Positions 43,967 through 53,489 of a DNA stretch of 64,000 nt are shown piece by piece; position 1 is the stretch's first letter, and each line of letters begins with the position of its first letter. Location: the NCBI GenBank assembly GCA_039931065.1, contig JBDTSP010000003.1, positions 1-64,000 on the forward strand, read 5' to 3'. Made by a program: the position numbers and the translations under genes. Under the pieces are notes generated by a model that made no database searches, was not told the DNA's origin, and saw only the letters and a list, made by a program, of their open reading frames with translations. The DNA comes from CADEED01 sp039931065. Its GTDB lineage: Bacteria; Pseudomonadota; Gammaproteobacteria; Steroidobacterales; Steroidobacteraceae.

Positions 43967-45055
43967 GTGTCCGGGCGCGCAGAAACCATCATTGTCGGCA
44001 TGTCGGGCGGCGTCGATTCGGCCGTTGCGGCACTGCTGCTCAAGCGCGCCGGATACGACGTGCAGGGCCTGTACATGAGCAACTGGGAGGACGACGACTC
44101 CTACTGCACCGGTGCCCAGGATTTCCAGGACGCGCGCGCGTCGGCCGCCGAACTCGACATTCCGCTGCACCGCGTGAGCTTCGTCGAGCAATACCGGGCG
44201 CGCGTGTTCGAATATTTCCTCACCGAATATCGCGCGGGGCGCACTCCGAACCCCGACGTGCTCTGCAATCGCGAGATCAAGTTCGGCATCTGTCTCGATT
44301 ACGCGGCCCGTTTGGGAGCGAATCGTTTCGCCACCGGCCACTACGCACGGCTTGATCACACGGGTGGTGTCCCCGTCTTGCTCAAGGCGCGCGATCCTGA
44401 CAAGGACCAGTCCTACTTCCTGCACGCGGTATCACTCGAACATTTTGCGCGGGTGCTGTTCCCGCTCGGCGAGCTGACCAAACCCGAAGTGCGCGCTTTG
44501 GCGCGCGAGGCCGGATTGCCGGTGTTCGACAAGCCTGACAGCACCGGAATCTGCTTCATCGGCGAGCGCCCGTTCCGGGAATTCCTGGCACGCTACATTC
44601 CGGCCACGCCCGGCGACATCGTCACTGAAGCCGGCGAAATTCTAGGTCGCCACCGCGGTCTCGCGTTCTACACGCTCGGCCAGCGTGGCGGTCTGGAAAT
44701 CGGCGGCCGCGCCGGTGCCCGCGAGGATGCCTGGTACGTCGCCGCCAAGAATCTCGAGCGTAATGAGCTCATCGCCGTACAAGGTCACGACCATCCGCTG
44801 CTCGTAAGCCGTGCGCTGGCCACGGGTCCATGCAACTGGCTGGTGCAACCCGGCGCACTCGAGTTCGATTCCCGGATAAAGGTCCGGTACCGACAGGCCG
44901 ATCAGCACTGCCACGCCACCCTGCGCACGGATGGCGCGCTCGACGTACGGTTCGATGAACCGCAACGCGCGGTCACGCCCGGACAATTCGCGGTCCTGTA
45001 CGACGGGGATCGCTGCCTCGGCGGCGGCGTCATCGAGCAGACGAGGCCGCAGTAG
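43967..45055 (+). CDS. mnmA: tRNA 2-thiouridine(34) synthase MnmA
   Basis: 362 residues from a GTG. The P-loop is GMSGGVDSAVAALLL; the two catalytic cysteines are in NPDVLCNREIKFG and DSTGICFIGERPFREFL; the ATP-interacting HYARL segment is present. It thiolates uridine 34 in tRNA-Lys, Glu and Gln. A TACAAT at 43954-43959 could be a -10 element only 7 bases before the GTG, so a short or leaderless message is possible, but no good -35 accompanies it. Confidence 0.96.
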   Translation: MSGRAETIIVGMSGGVDSAVAALLLKRAGYDVQGLYMSNWEDDDSYCTGAQDFQDARASAAELDIPLHRVSFVEQYRARVFEYFLTEYRAGRTPNPDVLCNREIKFGICLDYAARLGANRFATGHYARLDHTGGVPVLLKARDPDKDQSYFLHAVSLEHFARVLFPLGELTKPEVRALAREAGLPVFDKPDSTGICFIGERPFREFLARYIPATPGDIVTEAGEILGRHRGLAFYTLGQRGGLEIGGRAGAREDAWYVAAKNLERNELIAVQGHDHPLLVSRALATGPCNWLVQPGALEFDSRIKVRYRQADQHCHATLRTDGALDVRFDEPQRAVTPGQFAVLYDGDRCLGGGVIEQTRPQ

Positions 45056-45117
45056 TGCGAGTGCGTTAGAATGCACCGCTTGTTTGTGGCTGACGTTCGA
45101 TGTGAGGAGAGAGATTC

Positions 45118-47802
45118 ATGACTGGTAGTTCCAACACTTCGACCCTCAAGGTCGGTTCCCGCTCTTACGAATACTGGAGCTTCGATTCGCTGCCGGCCGA
45201 CAAGGTCGCGCGATTGCCCTACTCGCTCAAGATCCTGCTCGAGAATCTGCTGCGCTTCGAAGACGGCGTGAACGTCACGCGCGCCGATATCGACGCGGTG
45301 CTCGCCTGGGATGCGAAGGCCACACCCTCCTACGAAATCGACTTCACGCCCGCGCGAGTCATCATGCAGGACTTCACCGGCGTACCCTGCGTGGTCGACC
45401 TCGCCGCGATGCGCGAGGCCGTGCAGAAACTCGGCGGCGATCCGCAGCAGATCAATCCGATCAACCCGGCCGAACTCGTCATCGACCACTCCGTGCAGGT
45501 CGACAACTACGGCAGCGTTGGCGCGCTCGCGGCCAATAACAAGATCGAGTTCGAACGCAACGGCGAACGTTACGCGTTCCTGCGCTGGGGCCAGACCGCG
45601 TTTCGCAACTTCAGCGTGGTGCCGCCGAACACCGGAATCGTGCACCAGGTAAACCTCGAGTATCTCGGCCGCGTCATCTTCCCTCGCGAAGTCGACGGCA
45701 AGACGCAGGCATATCCCGACACCGTCGTCGGCACCGATTCGCACACCACCATGATCAACGGGCTCGGCGTGCTCGGCTGGGGCGTCGGCGGCATCGAAGC
45801 CGAGGCCGCGATGCTCGGCCAGCCCATCCCGATGCTCATTCCGCAGGTCATCGGCTTCAAGCTGGTCGGCGCGATGAAGCCCGGCTGCACCGCCACCGAT
45901 CTCGTGCTCACCGTCACCGAGATACTGCGCAAGAAAGGCGTGGTTGAAAAATTCGTGGAGTACTTCGGCGACGGCCTCGCGAATCTGCCGCTCGCCGATC
46001 GCGCGACCATCGCGAACATGGCGCCGGAGTACGGCAGCACCTGCGGCATCTTCCCGATCGACGAGGAGACGATTCGTTACCTCGAGTTGTCAGGCCGTCC
46101 GGCGGAGCAGATCGCGCTGGTCGAGGCGTATGCGAAGGCGCAGGGCATGTGGCGCATCAACGGCGCCAAGGCCGCTGACTACACCGACGTGCTCGAGCTC
46201 GATCTCGCCACCGTCGAACCCAGCCTCGCCGGACCGAAACGGCCGCAAGACCGCGTGCCGTTGTCGAAGGCGAAAAGCATCTACAACGCCGCTCTCAGTG
46301 TCATGGCGGAAGAACGCAAGAAGAAGTCGCCCGACGCGACCGGCTGCGCGGAGATCCTGCTCGATGGCAAGCCCGTGGAGATCCGCGACGGCGCGGTGAC
46401 CATCGCGGCCATCACCAGCTGCACCAACACCTCGAATCCCTACGTGCTGATGGCGGCGGGCCTTTTGGCGCGTAATGCCGCGAAGCTCGGACTGAAGGCC
46501 AAGCCGTGGGTGAAAACCAGCCTCGCGCCCGGTTCACGCGTGGTCACGGACTATCTGATCAAGGCGGGGTTGTTGGCACCGCTCGAAGCCGTGGGCTTCA
46601 ACGTGGTCGGTTATGGCTGCACCACATGCATCGGAAATTCCGGACCGCTCAAGCCCGAGATCTCCGCCGGCATCAAGGCGGGCGACATCGTGGCCACCTC
46701 GGTGTTGTCGGGCAATCGCAATTTCGAAGGCCGCGTGCATCCCGAGGTCAAGATGAACTTCCTCGCGTCGCCGCCGCTGGTCGTCGCGTACGCGCTGGCC
46801 GGCACGATGGACGTGGACCTGCAGAGCGACGTCCTCGGCACCGGCCCCGATGGAAAACCCGTGTTGCTCGCCAACATCTGGCCATCCGACAAGGAAGTTG
46901 CCGATGCCGTGCACGCCACGCTCGACTCGGCGATGTTCCGCAAGAGTTACGCCAACGTGTTCACGGGTGAAGCGAACTGGCAGGCCATCAAGATTCCGCT
47001 CGGCAAGATCTATGCGTGGGAGGAGAAATCCACCTACGTGCGCAATCCGCCGTACTTCGAAGGCATGACGATGACGCCGAAAGCGGTGACGGACATCACC
47101 GGCGCGCGTGTGCTCGCCTTGTTAGGCGACTCGGTGACCACCGATCACATCTCCCCCGCGGGCGACATCGCCAAGACGAGTCCGGCGGCCAAATATCTCG
47201 TATCGCAGGGTGTGCAGCCCATCGACTTCAATTCTTACGGCGCACGCCGCGGCAACCACGAAGTGATGATGCGCGGCACGTTCGCGAACATCCGGCTGCG
47301 CAACCTGCTGGCTCCCGGCACCGAAGGCGGGGTGACCGTGCACGTGCCCAGCGGTGAGCAGATGTCGATCTTCGAAGCCGCCATGCGTTACAAGCAGGAA
47401 GGCACGCCGCTGGTCATCCTGGCGGGCAAGGAATACGGCACCGGCTCCTCGCGCGACTGGGCCGCCAAGGGCACCATGTTGTTAGGCGCGCGCGCCGTCA
47501 TCGCCGAGAGCTTCGAACGTATTCACCGCTCGAACCTGATCGGCATGGGTGTGTTGCCGCTGATGTTCCCCGTGGGCAAGGGCGCCCTGTCGCTCGGCCT
47601 TACCGGCCACGAAGTGTTCGAGATCACCGGCCTCGATAACGCCGAAGCCAAAACGGTGAAAGTCGTCGCGACCCCGCCGAAGGGTGCGCCGATCACGTTC
47701 GAAGCGCGCGTACGAATCGATACGCCGAAGGAACGCGACTACTACCGTCACGGCGGCATCCTGCAATACGTGCTGCGCCAGCTGGCTTCCAAAGCTGCGT
47801 AA
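45118..47802 (+). CDS. acnA: Aconitate hydratase A
   Basis: 894 residues, the AcnA/IRP1 type. Cys ligands of the 4Fe-4S cluster are in TSCTNTSNP and GYGCTTCIGNSGP. Other conserved loops are VGTDSHTTMINGLGVLGWGV and KEYGTGSSRDWAAKG. It isomerises citrate to isocitrate and without its cluster may bind RNA. A GAGGAGAGAGA ribosome site precedes the ATG. The stop is followed after 6 bases by inverted repeat B. Confidence 0.97.
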   Translation: MTGSSNTSTLKVGSRSYEYWSFDSLPADKVARLPYSLKILLENLLRFEDGVNVTRADIDAVLAWDAKATPSYEIDFTPARVIMQDFTGVPCVVDLAAMREAVQKLGGDPQQINPINPAELVIDHSVQVDNYGSVGALAANNKIEFERNGERYAFLRWGQTAFRNFSVVPPNTGIVHQVNLEYLGRVIFPREVDGKTQAYPDTVVGTDSHTTMINGLGVLGWGVGGIEAEAAMLGQPIPMLIPQVIGFKLVGAMKPGCTATDLVLTVTEILRKKGVVEKFVEYFGDGLANLPLADRATIANMAPEYGSTCGIFPIDEETIRYLELSGRPAEQIALVEAYAKAQGMWRINGAKAADYTDVLELDLATVEPSLAGPKRPQDRVPLSKAKSIYNAALSVMAEERKKKSPDATGCAEILLDGKPVEIRDGAVTIAAITSCTNTSNPYVLMAAGLLARNAAKLGLKAKPWVKTSLAPGSRVVTDYLIKAGLLAPLEAVGFNVVGYGCTTCIGNSGPLKPEISAGIKAGDIVATSVLSGNRNFEGRVHPEVKMNFLASPPLVVAYALAGTMDVDLQSDVLGTGPDGKPVLLANIWPSDKEVADAVHATLDSAMFRKSYANVFTGEANWQAIKIPLGKIYAWEEKSTYVRNPPYFEGMTMTPKAVTDITGARVLALLGDSVTTDHISPAGDIAKTSPAAKYLVSQGVQPIDFNSYGARRGNHEVMMRGTFANIRLRNLLAPGTEGGVTVHVPSGEQMSIFEAAMRYKQEGTPLVILAGKEYGTGSSRDWAAKGTMLLGARAVIAESFERIHRSNLIGMGVLPLMFPVGKGALSLGLTGHEVFEITGLDNAEAKTVKVVATPPKGAPITFEARVRIDTPKERDYYRHGGILQYVLRQLASKAA

Positions 47803-47808
47803 GGAAGT

Positions 47809-47894
47809 GGTGTCAGGCGGGGAATGTCGGGATTGCGTTATGCGTCGCGCTTGCGACGAGGCTGAAGCAATCCCGACATTCCCCGCCTGACACC
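47809..47894. repeat. Long inverted repeat B, 28-base perfect arms
   Basis: Arms at 47809-47836 and 47867-47894 are exact inverse complements (GGTGTCAGGCGGGGAATG and continuing to ATTGC). The 30-base loop contains its own small hairpin (CGTCGC-GCTT-GCGACG). The element fills the gap between the convergent acnA and creD stops. No T tract is present. The arm sequence differs from repeats A and C. Confidence 0.85.
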
Positions 47895-47897
47895 TTT

Positions 47898-49280
47898 CTA
47901 TTCCCGGGCCTCCTCCCTGCGACCGACTTTCGACCAGTCGACCCGGCGCGTCGCAACCATGAGAACTGTCAGCACACCTAGCAGCAACAGCGCGCCCATC
48001 AGCAGCGAGTAATCCTCGGACCTCAGGATCCAGTACAACATCGCGTACAGGGTCGCGAGCCCCGCGCCCGCGCCCAGTGCGAGCGGGACACTGCGCAAGA
48101 CGCCGCTCATGTAAACGGTTATCAGACTGACCAGCGCGCCCGCCGACAGTCCGTAGGCCAAATCAAACGACAGGTGTTCGGACAACGCCAGCAGCAGCAG
48201 ATAGAACAGCGCGAGACCCAGGCCCACCATCAGGTACTGCATGCCGTGGATCGAGAGCCCGCTCACGTGTTCCCACAGGAAAAATGTCAGGAACGTGATC
48301 ACGATCAGCAATATGGCGTAGTGAACCGCGCGGTAGTTGCGCTGGTATACGTCGACCGGCTCGTAGAACGTCACGCCAACGCCGCTGCGCGCGAACGCCG
48401 TTTCCACCGGTTCACCCTGATTGACCGCAACGTCATACCAGGTCTGCCCGAAACTGCGATTGATCTCGAGCACCGACCAGCGTGCGCTGAACCCGGTGTC
48501 CGTCACCACCGGATCGAGCGGCGCTGGCGCGCCTTCGAATTTCGGATGCGGCCACTTGGACGTCATGCTGATGTCCGCCTTGCGCGCCAGCGGCAGGAAC
48601 GTGAGCTGGCTGCTGCCGGCCAGCGTCAGTTTCATCTCGAACGGTACGCTGCCGGCGTCGAGCAAAGCGGCGCGCGACACACGCACCGAAATTCCCGCGG
48701 ACCCTGCGTAACCGTCGGCCGCGACCGGGGCGCTTTCGCCGGCGACCATCAGCCCATCTACCGCTCGCAACGCGCGCGATTCGGAATTGAGCACCAGCAG
48801 ACGCGCCTCATCCCACTTGACCTCGCGAACCTGCCCGGCCGACTGGGCCGGATTCAACAGGAAACCGAAATCGCGATTCACGAATTCGCCCTTGATCTGC
48901 ACGTGCGCCAGGTACACCGGCGTCTGGTACAAGCCGACCTGCCGGTAGCTCGGCTGCGCATCGGCCACGATGCTCAACGTGTCCGGCAATACATACAGCG
49001 TGTTGCGGAAGACATCGGTGCGTTCGGTTTCACGCCCGGCCGCCGATTGCTCGACTACCTTGCGGGTGGTTTCCACCGGTATCGCGAGCAGGACGGCGGC
49101 GGTCGTCTGCGCCCCGCCCCAGGATTCCGCAACTCGCGCCGCCGCGGTGTCCCGCATTCCCACGCGCTCGCCGACCAGGTTCTCCACCTGCCCGATGGGC
49201 AGCAGGAGGATGACGATGAGAAAGCCGATCACGAATGCCTTGGCGACCAGCGGCGGTAAAAACCTGAATCGGACTGCCAT
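47898..49280 (-). CDS. creD: CreD-like inner membrane protein
   Basis: 460 residues from the ATG at 49280 behind GGGAGAATACG. One N-terminal membrane helix (AFVIGFLIVILLLPIGQVENL), a large periplasmic beta-rich domain (about 40-310) and five to six C-terminal helices, with HVSGLSIHGMQYLMVG after the second. This is the CreD architecture; in E. coli it is induced by CreBC and affects envelope behaviour and colicin tolerance. No creABC genes are nearby. Its upstream 119-base divergent gap is shared with the HAD gene. Confidence 0.88.
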   Translation of the reverse strand: MAVRFRFLPPLVAKAFVIGFLIVILLLPIGQVENLVGERVGMRDTAAARVAESWGGAQTTAAVLLAIPVETTRKVVEQSAAGRETERTDVFRNTLYVLPDTLSIVADAQPSYRQVGLYQTPVYLAHVQIKGEFVNRDFGFLLNPAQSAGQVREVKWDEARLLVLNSESRALRAVDGLMVAGESAPVAADGYAGSAGISVRVSRAALLDAGSVPFEMKLTLAGSSQLTFLPLARKADISMTSKWPHPKFEGAPAPLDPVVTDTGFSARWSVLEINRSFGQTWYDVAVNQGEPVETAFARSGVGVTFYEPVDVYQRNYRAVHYAILLIVITFLTFFLWEHVSGLSIHGMQYLMVGLGLALFYLLLLALSEHLSFDLAYGLSAGALVSLITVYMSGVLRSVPLALGAGAGLATLYAMLYWILRSEDYSLLMGALLLLGVLTVLMVATRRVDWSKVGRREEARE

Positions 49281-49399
49281 CGTATTCTCCCGTACGAACT
49301 TGAAAGTGCCGGGAGTGTGGCGACGCAAGATGGCAACATGCGCGCCGCAATTGTGGCGAATCATGGCGAGACCCGATCTCTTGTAACATCGCGCGCTGC

Positions 49400-50044
49400 A
49401 TGGCCATCGCATTCTTCGATCTCGACGGCACGATCACGCACCGCGACACATTGTTCCCGCTGGTGCTGCGTCTGCTCGCGCGCCGTCCGCTGCGTCTGCT
49501 GCGGCTGCCGGGCCTGTTGCCGGCCGGCCTGCGCTTCATGTTCGACCACGATCGTGGCGCACTCAAACAATCCCTGTTGCGTGTGACGTTGCGCGGCATG
49601 GCGCGCGCCGAACTAATGCCCGAGTCGGAGCGATTCGTCCGTGACACCCTCGAACGCCGCTGCTTCACGGATGCGCTGGCGAAGGTACGGCGCCATCGCG
49701 ACGCGGGTCATTTCCTCGTGCTCATGTCGGCCAGCGTCGATTTCTACGTGCCCGAGTTCGGCCGCCAGCTCGGCTTCGATCAGGTCATCTCGACCGGCGT
49801 GCGCTGGGACGGCGATCTGCTCGACGGCACTCTAACCACCGCGAACCGGCGCGGCGAAGAAAAGGCGCGCTGTGTACGCGAGCTGCTCGCCCAGCGCGGG
49901 GACACTGAAACCTTTGCGTATGGCAACAGCGGCTCGGACCTGCCTCACCTGAAGATCGTGCGGCATGGATTCCTCGTGAATGGCTCATCGAGTGCACGCC
50001 GCTCAGCCGCCGCGCTCGGTGTCGAGACGGCCGACTGGACCTGA
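49400..50044 (+). CDS. HAD-IB family hydrolase (SerB-like phosphatase)
   Basis: 214 residues. HAD motif I is AFFDLDGTITHRDTLF (DxDGT nucleophile), motif II LMSASVDFY, motif III Lys in EEKARCVRE, and motif IV FAYGNSGSDLPHL. The domain layout fits the HAD-IB group that includes phosphoserine phosphatases and lipid phosphatases; the substrate is not determined. No ribosome site is obvious before the ATG. Confidence 0.88.
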   Translation: MAIAFFDLDGTITHRDTLFPLVLRLLARRPLRLLRLPGLLPAGLRFMFDHDRGALKQSLLRVTLRGMARAELMPESERFVRDTLERRCFTDALAKVRRHRDAGHFLVLMSASVDFYVPEFGRQLGFDQVISTGVRWDGDLLDGTLTTANRRGEEKARCVRELLAQRGDTETFAYGNSGSDLPHLKIVRHGFLVNGSSSARRSAAALGVETADWT

Positions 50045-50072
50045 ATCGGGGCCGGCCCGAGGCCTTAGGGCC

Positions 50073-50088
50073 TGTGATGCATTTCACA
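50073..50088. promoter_or_regulatory. Perfect CRP/Clp-type operator
   Basis: TGTGATGCATTTCACA matches TGTGA-N6-TCACA without mismatch. It lies 120 bases before the start of the propeller-GGDEF gene and 28 bases after the HAD stop, in the only intergenic gap of the operon. Vfr, Clp and CRP bind this consensus. A suitable -10 is not obvious, so activation versus repression cannot be told. Confidence 0.7.
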
Positions 50089-50207
50089 CTTATCGACTGG
50101 TAGCGCCACGCGCGGCGGCGTTCCGGCCGCCGCATCGGACGCCAGTCACACAGGCGCGGGCACCCGCAACCTACGATACGGGCTGGAGTCGTCCGTAACT
50201 TCTGCAA

Positions 50208-53200
50208 ATGCCTATGCTGCGGGGAAAAATCCGGTCCTTCGCTGATTTCGCGCGCGTCGCGTTCATGACGCTATGCGTTGGCTTTTCCGTCAGCGCGGTC
50301 GCGACTCCGCCGCTCAGCGTCCAACGCTACAGCCTCGAGGAAGGCCTGTCCCAACAGTCCGTGAATGCCATCGTGCAGGACAACGAAGGCTTCATGTGGT
50401 TTGGAACCGAAGACGGACTCAATCGCTTCGACGGTTACGAATTCCGCCAGTTGCGTCACGACCGTGGCGATCCACACTCATTGCCAAACGGCTGGATCTC
50501 CTCGCTCGTCGCGACTGAAGACGGCTTGTGGATCTCGACCGATGGCGGTGGCGTGGCCTTCCGCAATGCTCGGAGCGGCCAGCTCGAAGAGCCGGTGCTG
50601 TTGCGCGACGCGCCCGATCTGCAACGCGTGCGCATGCTGGCGCGCGACCGCCTGGGTCGCTTGTGGATTGCTTCACGCGATGCCGGCGTCGCCATCTACG
50701 ATGCGCGCAGCGGCGAACTCAAACGCATCCGGCATTCCGCCTCCGATCAACATTCGTTGTCCGACGACTCGATTCAAACCATCCTGCATTTGCGCAGTGG
50801 TGAGACGCTGATCGGCAGCGCGACCGGACTCGATCGATTGTCAGCCGCGAATCTCGTCGTCACCCGCATCACGCTGCCGCCCGAGCTCAGTCCACAGGGC
50901 CAGCCTGTACGGGTACGCGCCCTGACCGAATCCACCGATGGCATGGTCTGGGTCGGCACCGACGCGGGCCTTGGCCGTTACGACCCGCGCGCGGATCGCT
51001 GGCGTGTGTTCCGCGAAAACCCGGCGAGCGCCACCAGCCTGCCCGACAATCGCGTACAGACGTTGCTCATCGACAGCCAGGGACGCCTGTGGGTCGGACT
51101 GATCCGGGGTCTCGCGTGGTTCGATCCGTCCACCGAGACTTTCTCGAGTTATCACCGCGACGATGGCGAGAGCCGCTCGTTGCCCGACGACTACGTCTTT
51201 TCGCTGTTCGAGGATCGCGGCGGCAGTATCTGGATCGGAACCAAGTCCGGCGGACTTGCGAAATGGAATCCGCGCACCTGGTCGTTCGGCCACTTCCGCG
51301 CCAGTGCCGATGAAGGATTCACCGACCACAACATCACGTCCTTCGCGGAAGACAAGTTAGGCCGGTTGTGGATCGGGACCTTCGGCAGCGGCATCAACCT
51401 GCTGGAGCGAAACAGCGGCCGGGTGATCCCGGTTCGCCATTCGAACGCGCGCAACTCTTTGAGTGATGACCGCGTCATGGCGCTGCTCGAAGGCAGCGGC
51501 GAGGAAGTCTGGGTCGGCACGATGGGCGGCGGCCTCAACCGCATCGATCCGCAGACATTGAAGGCCGAAGTCTTCATGCACGATCCGGCCGTCCCGACCA
51601 GCCTGGCGGCGGCCGGGGTCATGAGCCTCATCGAGGTCAACAAGCAACTGTGGGTCGGCACTTTCGGCGGTGGCATCTCGCGCTTCGATGCGCGCACGCG
51701 CCGCTTCGAAAACCTGCGGCCAGGTCCTGAGGACGGCCTGCACCTGTCGAACGGCCGGATCACAGCGCTGGCCCGCGATCGTACCGGGCACGTGTGGATA
51801 GGCACCGATGGCGGGGGTCTCAATGTCTGGGACCAGAAGACGCGCCGGCTCTACTACTACAAGCGCGACGCGAAGAAACTCGACACGCTGAGCGCGGACT
51901 CCATCTACTCGATACTGGTCGACGACACCGGTAACGTGTGGATTGGAACCCGTGGCGGCGGCCTCGATCGCGTGCTCGATCCGGCCGACGGTCCGGCCGA
52001 TCTGCGCTTCGCCAACCTCTCCGAGGCGCAGGGACTGCCCAACAATACCGTCTACGGCCTGCGCGCCGACGGCGCCGGCAACATCTGGATCAGCACCAAC
52101 TTCGGACTGGCGCGCCTCGATCCGCGTACCAGCGCGATCCAGCGGTTTCATCGGTTGCACGGCCTGCAGGCCGAAGAATTCAATTTTGGCGCGCACTATC
52201 GCGATCGCAGCGGCAAGCTGTTCTTCGGTGGCGCATCCGGTTTCAATTCCTTCTACCCGGAAGTGCTCGAGTTCAACGAGCGCCCGCCGCGCGTGGTGCT
52301 CACGCAGCTGCTCAAGCTCAACTCCCCCGGCGTCGCCGGTGTGCCCGAGGAGAGGATTGAGCGGCTCTCCCTGAGTTACAAGGAAGATGTCGTCACGCTC
52401 AAGTTCGCGGCTCTCGACTACGCCGACCCCAAGTCGAATCGCTACCAGTACAAACTCGACGGGTTCGACAAAGGCTGGGTGAACGCCGACGAGCGCCGGG
52501 CGGCCACCTACACCAACCTGCCCGGCGGCAAATATGTGTTCCGCGTGCGCGCCAGCAACAGCGACGGCGTGTGGAGCACGCAGGACCTCGCGTTGCCGAT
52601 CAATGTGGCGCCCTCACCCTGGGCTTCGTTGTGGGCGTACGCGGGTTACACGGTCATCGCAGCGCTCATGTTGCTCGCAGTCTGGTACGGACAGCAGCGC
52701 CGACTTGCGCGCGCCGCCGATCAGCGGCTCGAGCTCGAACAGCAGGTCAGCGATCGCACCTATGAACTGGCCGAGCGTAATCGCGAACTGGAAGAAGCCA
52801 ACCGCAAACTCGAGATGGCGAGCTTTACCGACACACTGACGGGCCTGTCGAACCGCCGTTACCTGATGGAAAACTTCCCGCGACTCCTCAAGGAGAAGCG
52901 CGAGAACCATGGCCTCGCCATCATGATCATCGATCTCGATGCGCTGAAACCCATCAACGACCAGCATGGCCATGCCGCGGGCGACGAAGTGATCGTCGAG
53001 ATCGCGAGGACTCTCAAACAGGCGATCCGCCCCGAGGATGTCCTGGTGCGCTGGGGTGGCGACGAATTCGTGGTCGTCGCGCAGGCGCAGCATGTCGAAC
53101 ACGCCACGATGCTGGCCGAACGCGTGCGCGAGAGAATCGCCAAGATGAAGTGCGTGTTGCCGCGCGGCGCCGTCGTGCGCACCAGTTGCTCGATAGGCTT

Positions 53201-53477
53201 CACCTGCCTGCCCTTCGTGCCCGGCCGCCCCGACGCGGTCAGCTGGGAACAGGCCATCAAGATCGCCGATCTGGCGCTGTATCGCGCCAAGCGTGGCCGC
53301 AACGCCTGGCGCGGCTGGTTTGGCACCGAAAAGGTCGCCTCGCTGCAGTCGGTGATCGCAGCCGTGGAATCCAACGTCGATGGCTTGATCGCGAACGGCG
53401 TGATTCTCGAGGAATCGTCGACTCGCGGCGGCGACGACACCGTCAATGCGCTGCGCGTACTGCGCGAAGCGCGCTAA
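50208..53477 (+). CDS. Periplasmic two-component-propeller diguanylate cyclase
   Basis: 1089 residues. Signal peptide (about 1-32), then two seven-bladed propellers built of Reg_prop units (repeated patterns such as MWFGTEDGLNRFDGYEF and VWIGTDGGGLN) to about residue 690, a Y_Y_Y domain (YQYKLDGFDKGWVNADERR), a single membrane helix (WAYAGYTVIAALMLLAVWYG), a coiled coil, and a GGDEF domain. The active site is RWGGDEF (GGDEF at 950-954), and an RPED inhibitory site stands five residues before it, so it should make cyclic di-GMP and be product-inhibited. The architecture matches BT-type hybrid sensors with GGDEF replacing the kinase. Confidence 0.93.
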   Translation: MPMLRGKIRSFADFARVAFMTLCVGFSVSAVATPPLSVQRYSLEEGLSQQSVNAIVQDNEGFMWFGTEDGLNRFDGYEFRQLRHDRGDPHSLPNGWISSLVATEDGLWISTDGGGVAFRNARSGQLEEPVLLRDAPDLQRVRMLARDRLGRLWIASRDAGVAIYDARSGELKRIRHSASDQHSLSDDSIQTILHLRSGETLIGSATGLDRLSAANLVVTRITLPPELSPQGQPVRVRALTESTDGMVWVGTDAGLGRYDPRADRWRVFRENPASATSLPDNRVQTLLIDSQGRLWVGLIRGLAWFDPSTETFSSYHRDDGESRSLPDDYVFSLFEDRGGSIWIGTKSGGLAKWNPRTWSFGHFRASADEGFTDHNITSFAEDKLGRLWIGTFGSGINLLERNSGRVIPVRHSNARNSLSDDRVMALLEGSGEEVWVGTMGGGLNRIDPQTLKAEVFMHDPAVPTSLAAAGVMSLIEVNKQLWVGTFGGGISRFDARTRRFENLRPGPEDGLHLSNGRITALARDRTGHVWIGTDGGGLNVWDQKTRRLYYYKRDAKKLDTLSADSIYSILVDDTGNVWIGTRGGGLDRVLDPADGPADLRFANLSEAQGLPNNTVYGLRADGAGNIWISTNFGLARLDPRTSAIQRFHRLHGLQAEEFNFGAHYRDRSGKLFFGGASGFNSFYPEVLEFNERPPRVVLTQLLKLNSPGVAGVPEERIERLSLSYKEDVVTLKFAALDYADPKSNRYQYKLDGFDKGWVNADERRAATYTNLPGGKYVFRVRASNSDGVWSTQDLALPINVAPSPWASLWAYAGYTVIAALMLLAVWYGQQRRLARAADQRLELEQQVSDRTYELAERNRELEEANRKLEMASFTDTLTGLSNRRYLMENFPRLLKEKRENHGLAIMIIDLDALKPINDQHGHAAGDEVIVEIARTLKQAIRPEDVLVRWGGDEFVVVAQAQHVEHATMLAERVRERIAKMKCVLPRGAVVRTSCSIGFTCLPFVPGRPDAVSWEQAIKIADLALYRAKRGRNAWRGWFGTEKVASLQSVIAAVESNVDGLIANGVILEESSTRGGDDTVNALRVLREAR

Positions 53478-53489
53478 CTTAGGAAACGC

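Noticed and set aside
42560..44425. A 621-codon antisense frame spanning purB's end, the PLD-like gene, nudJ and part of mnmA
   Set aside because: It crosses four well-supported genes and an intergenic gap, with no recognisable motif.
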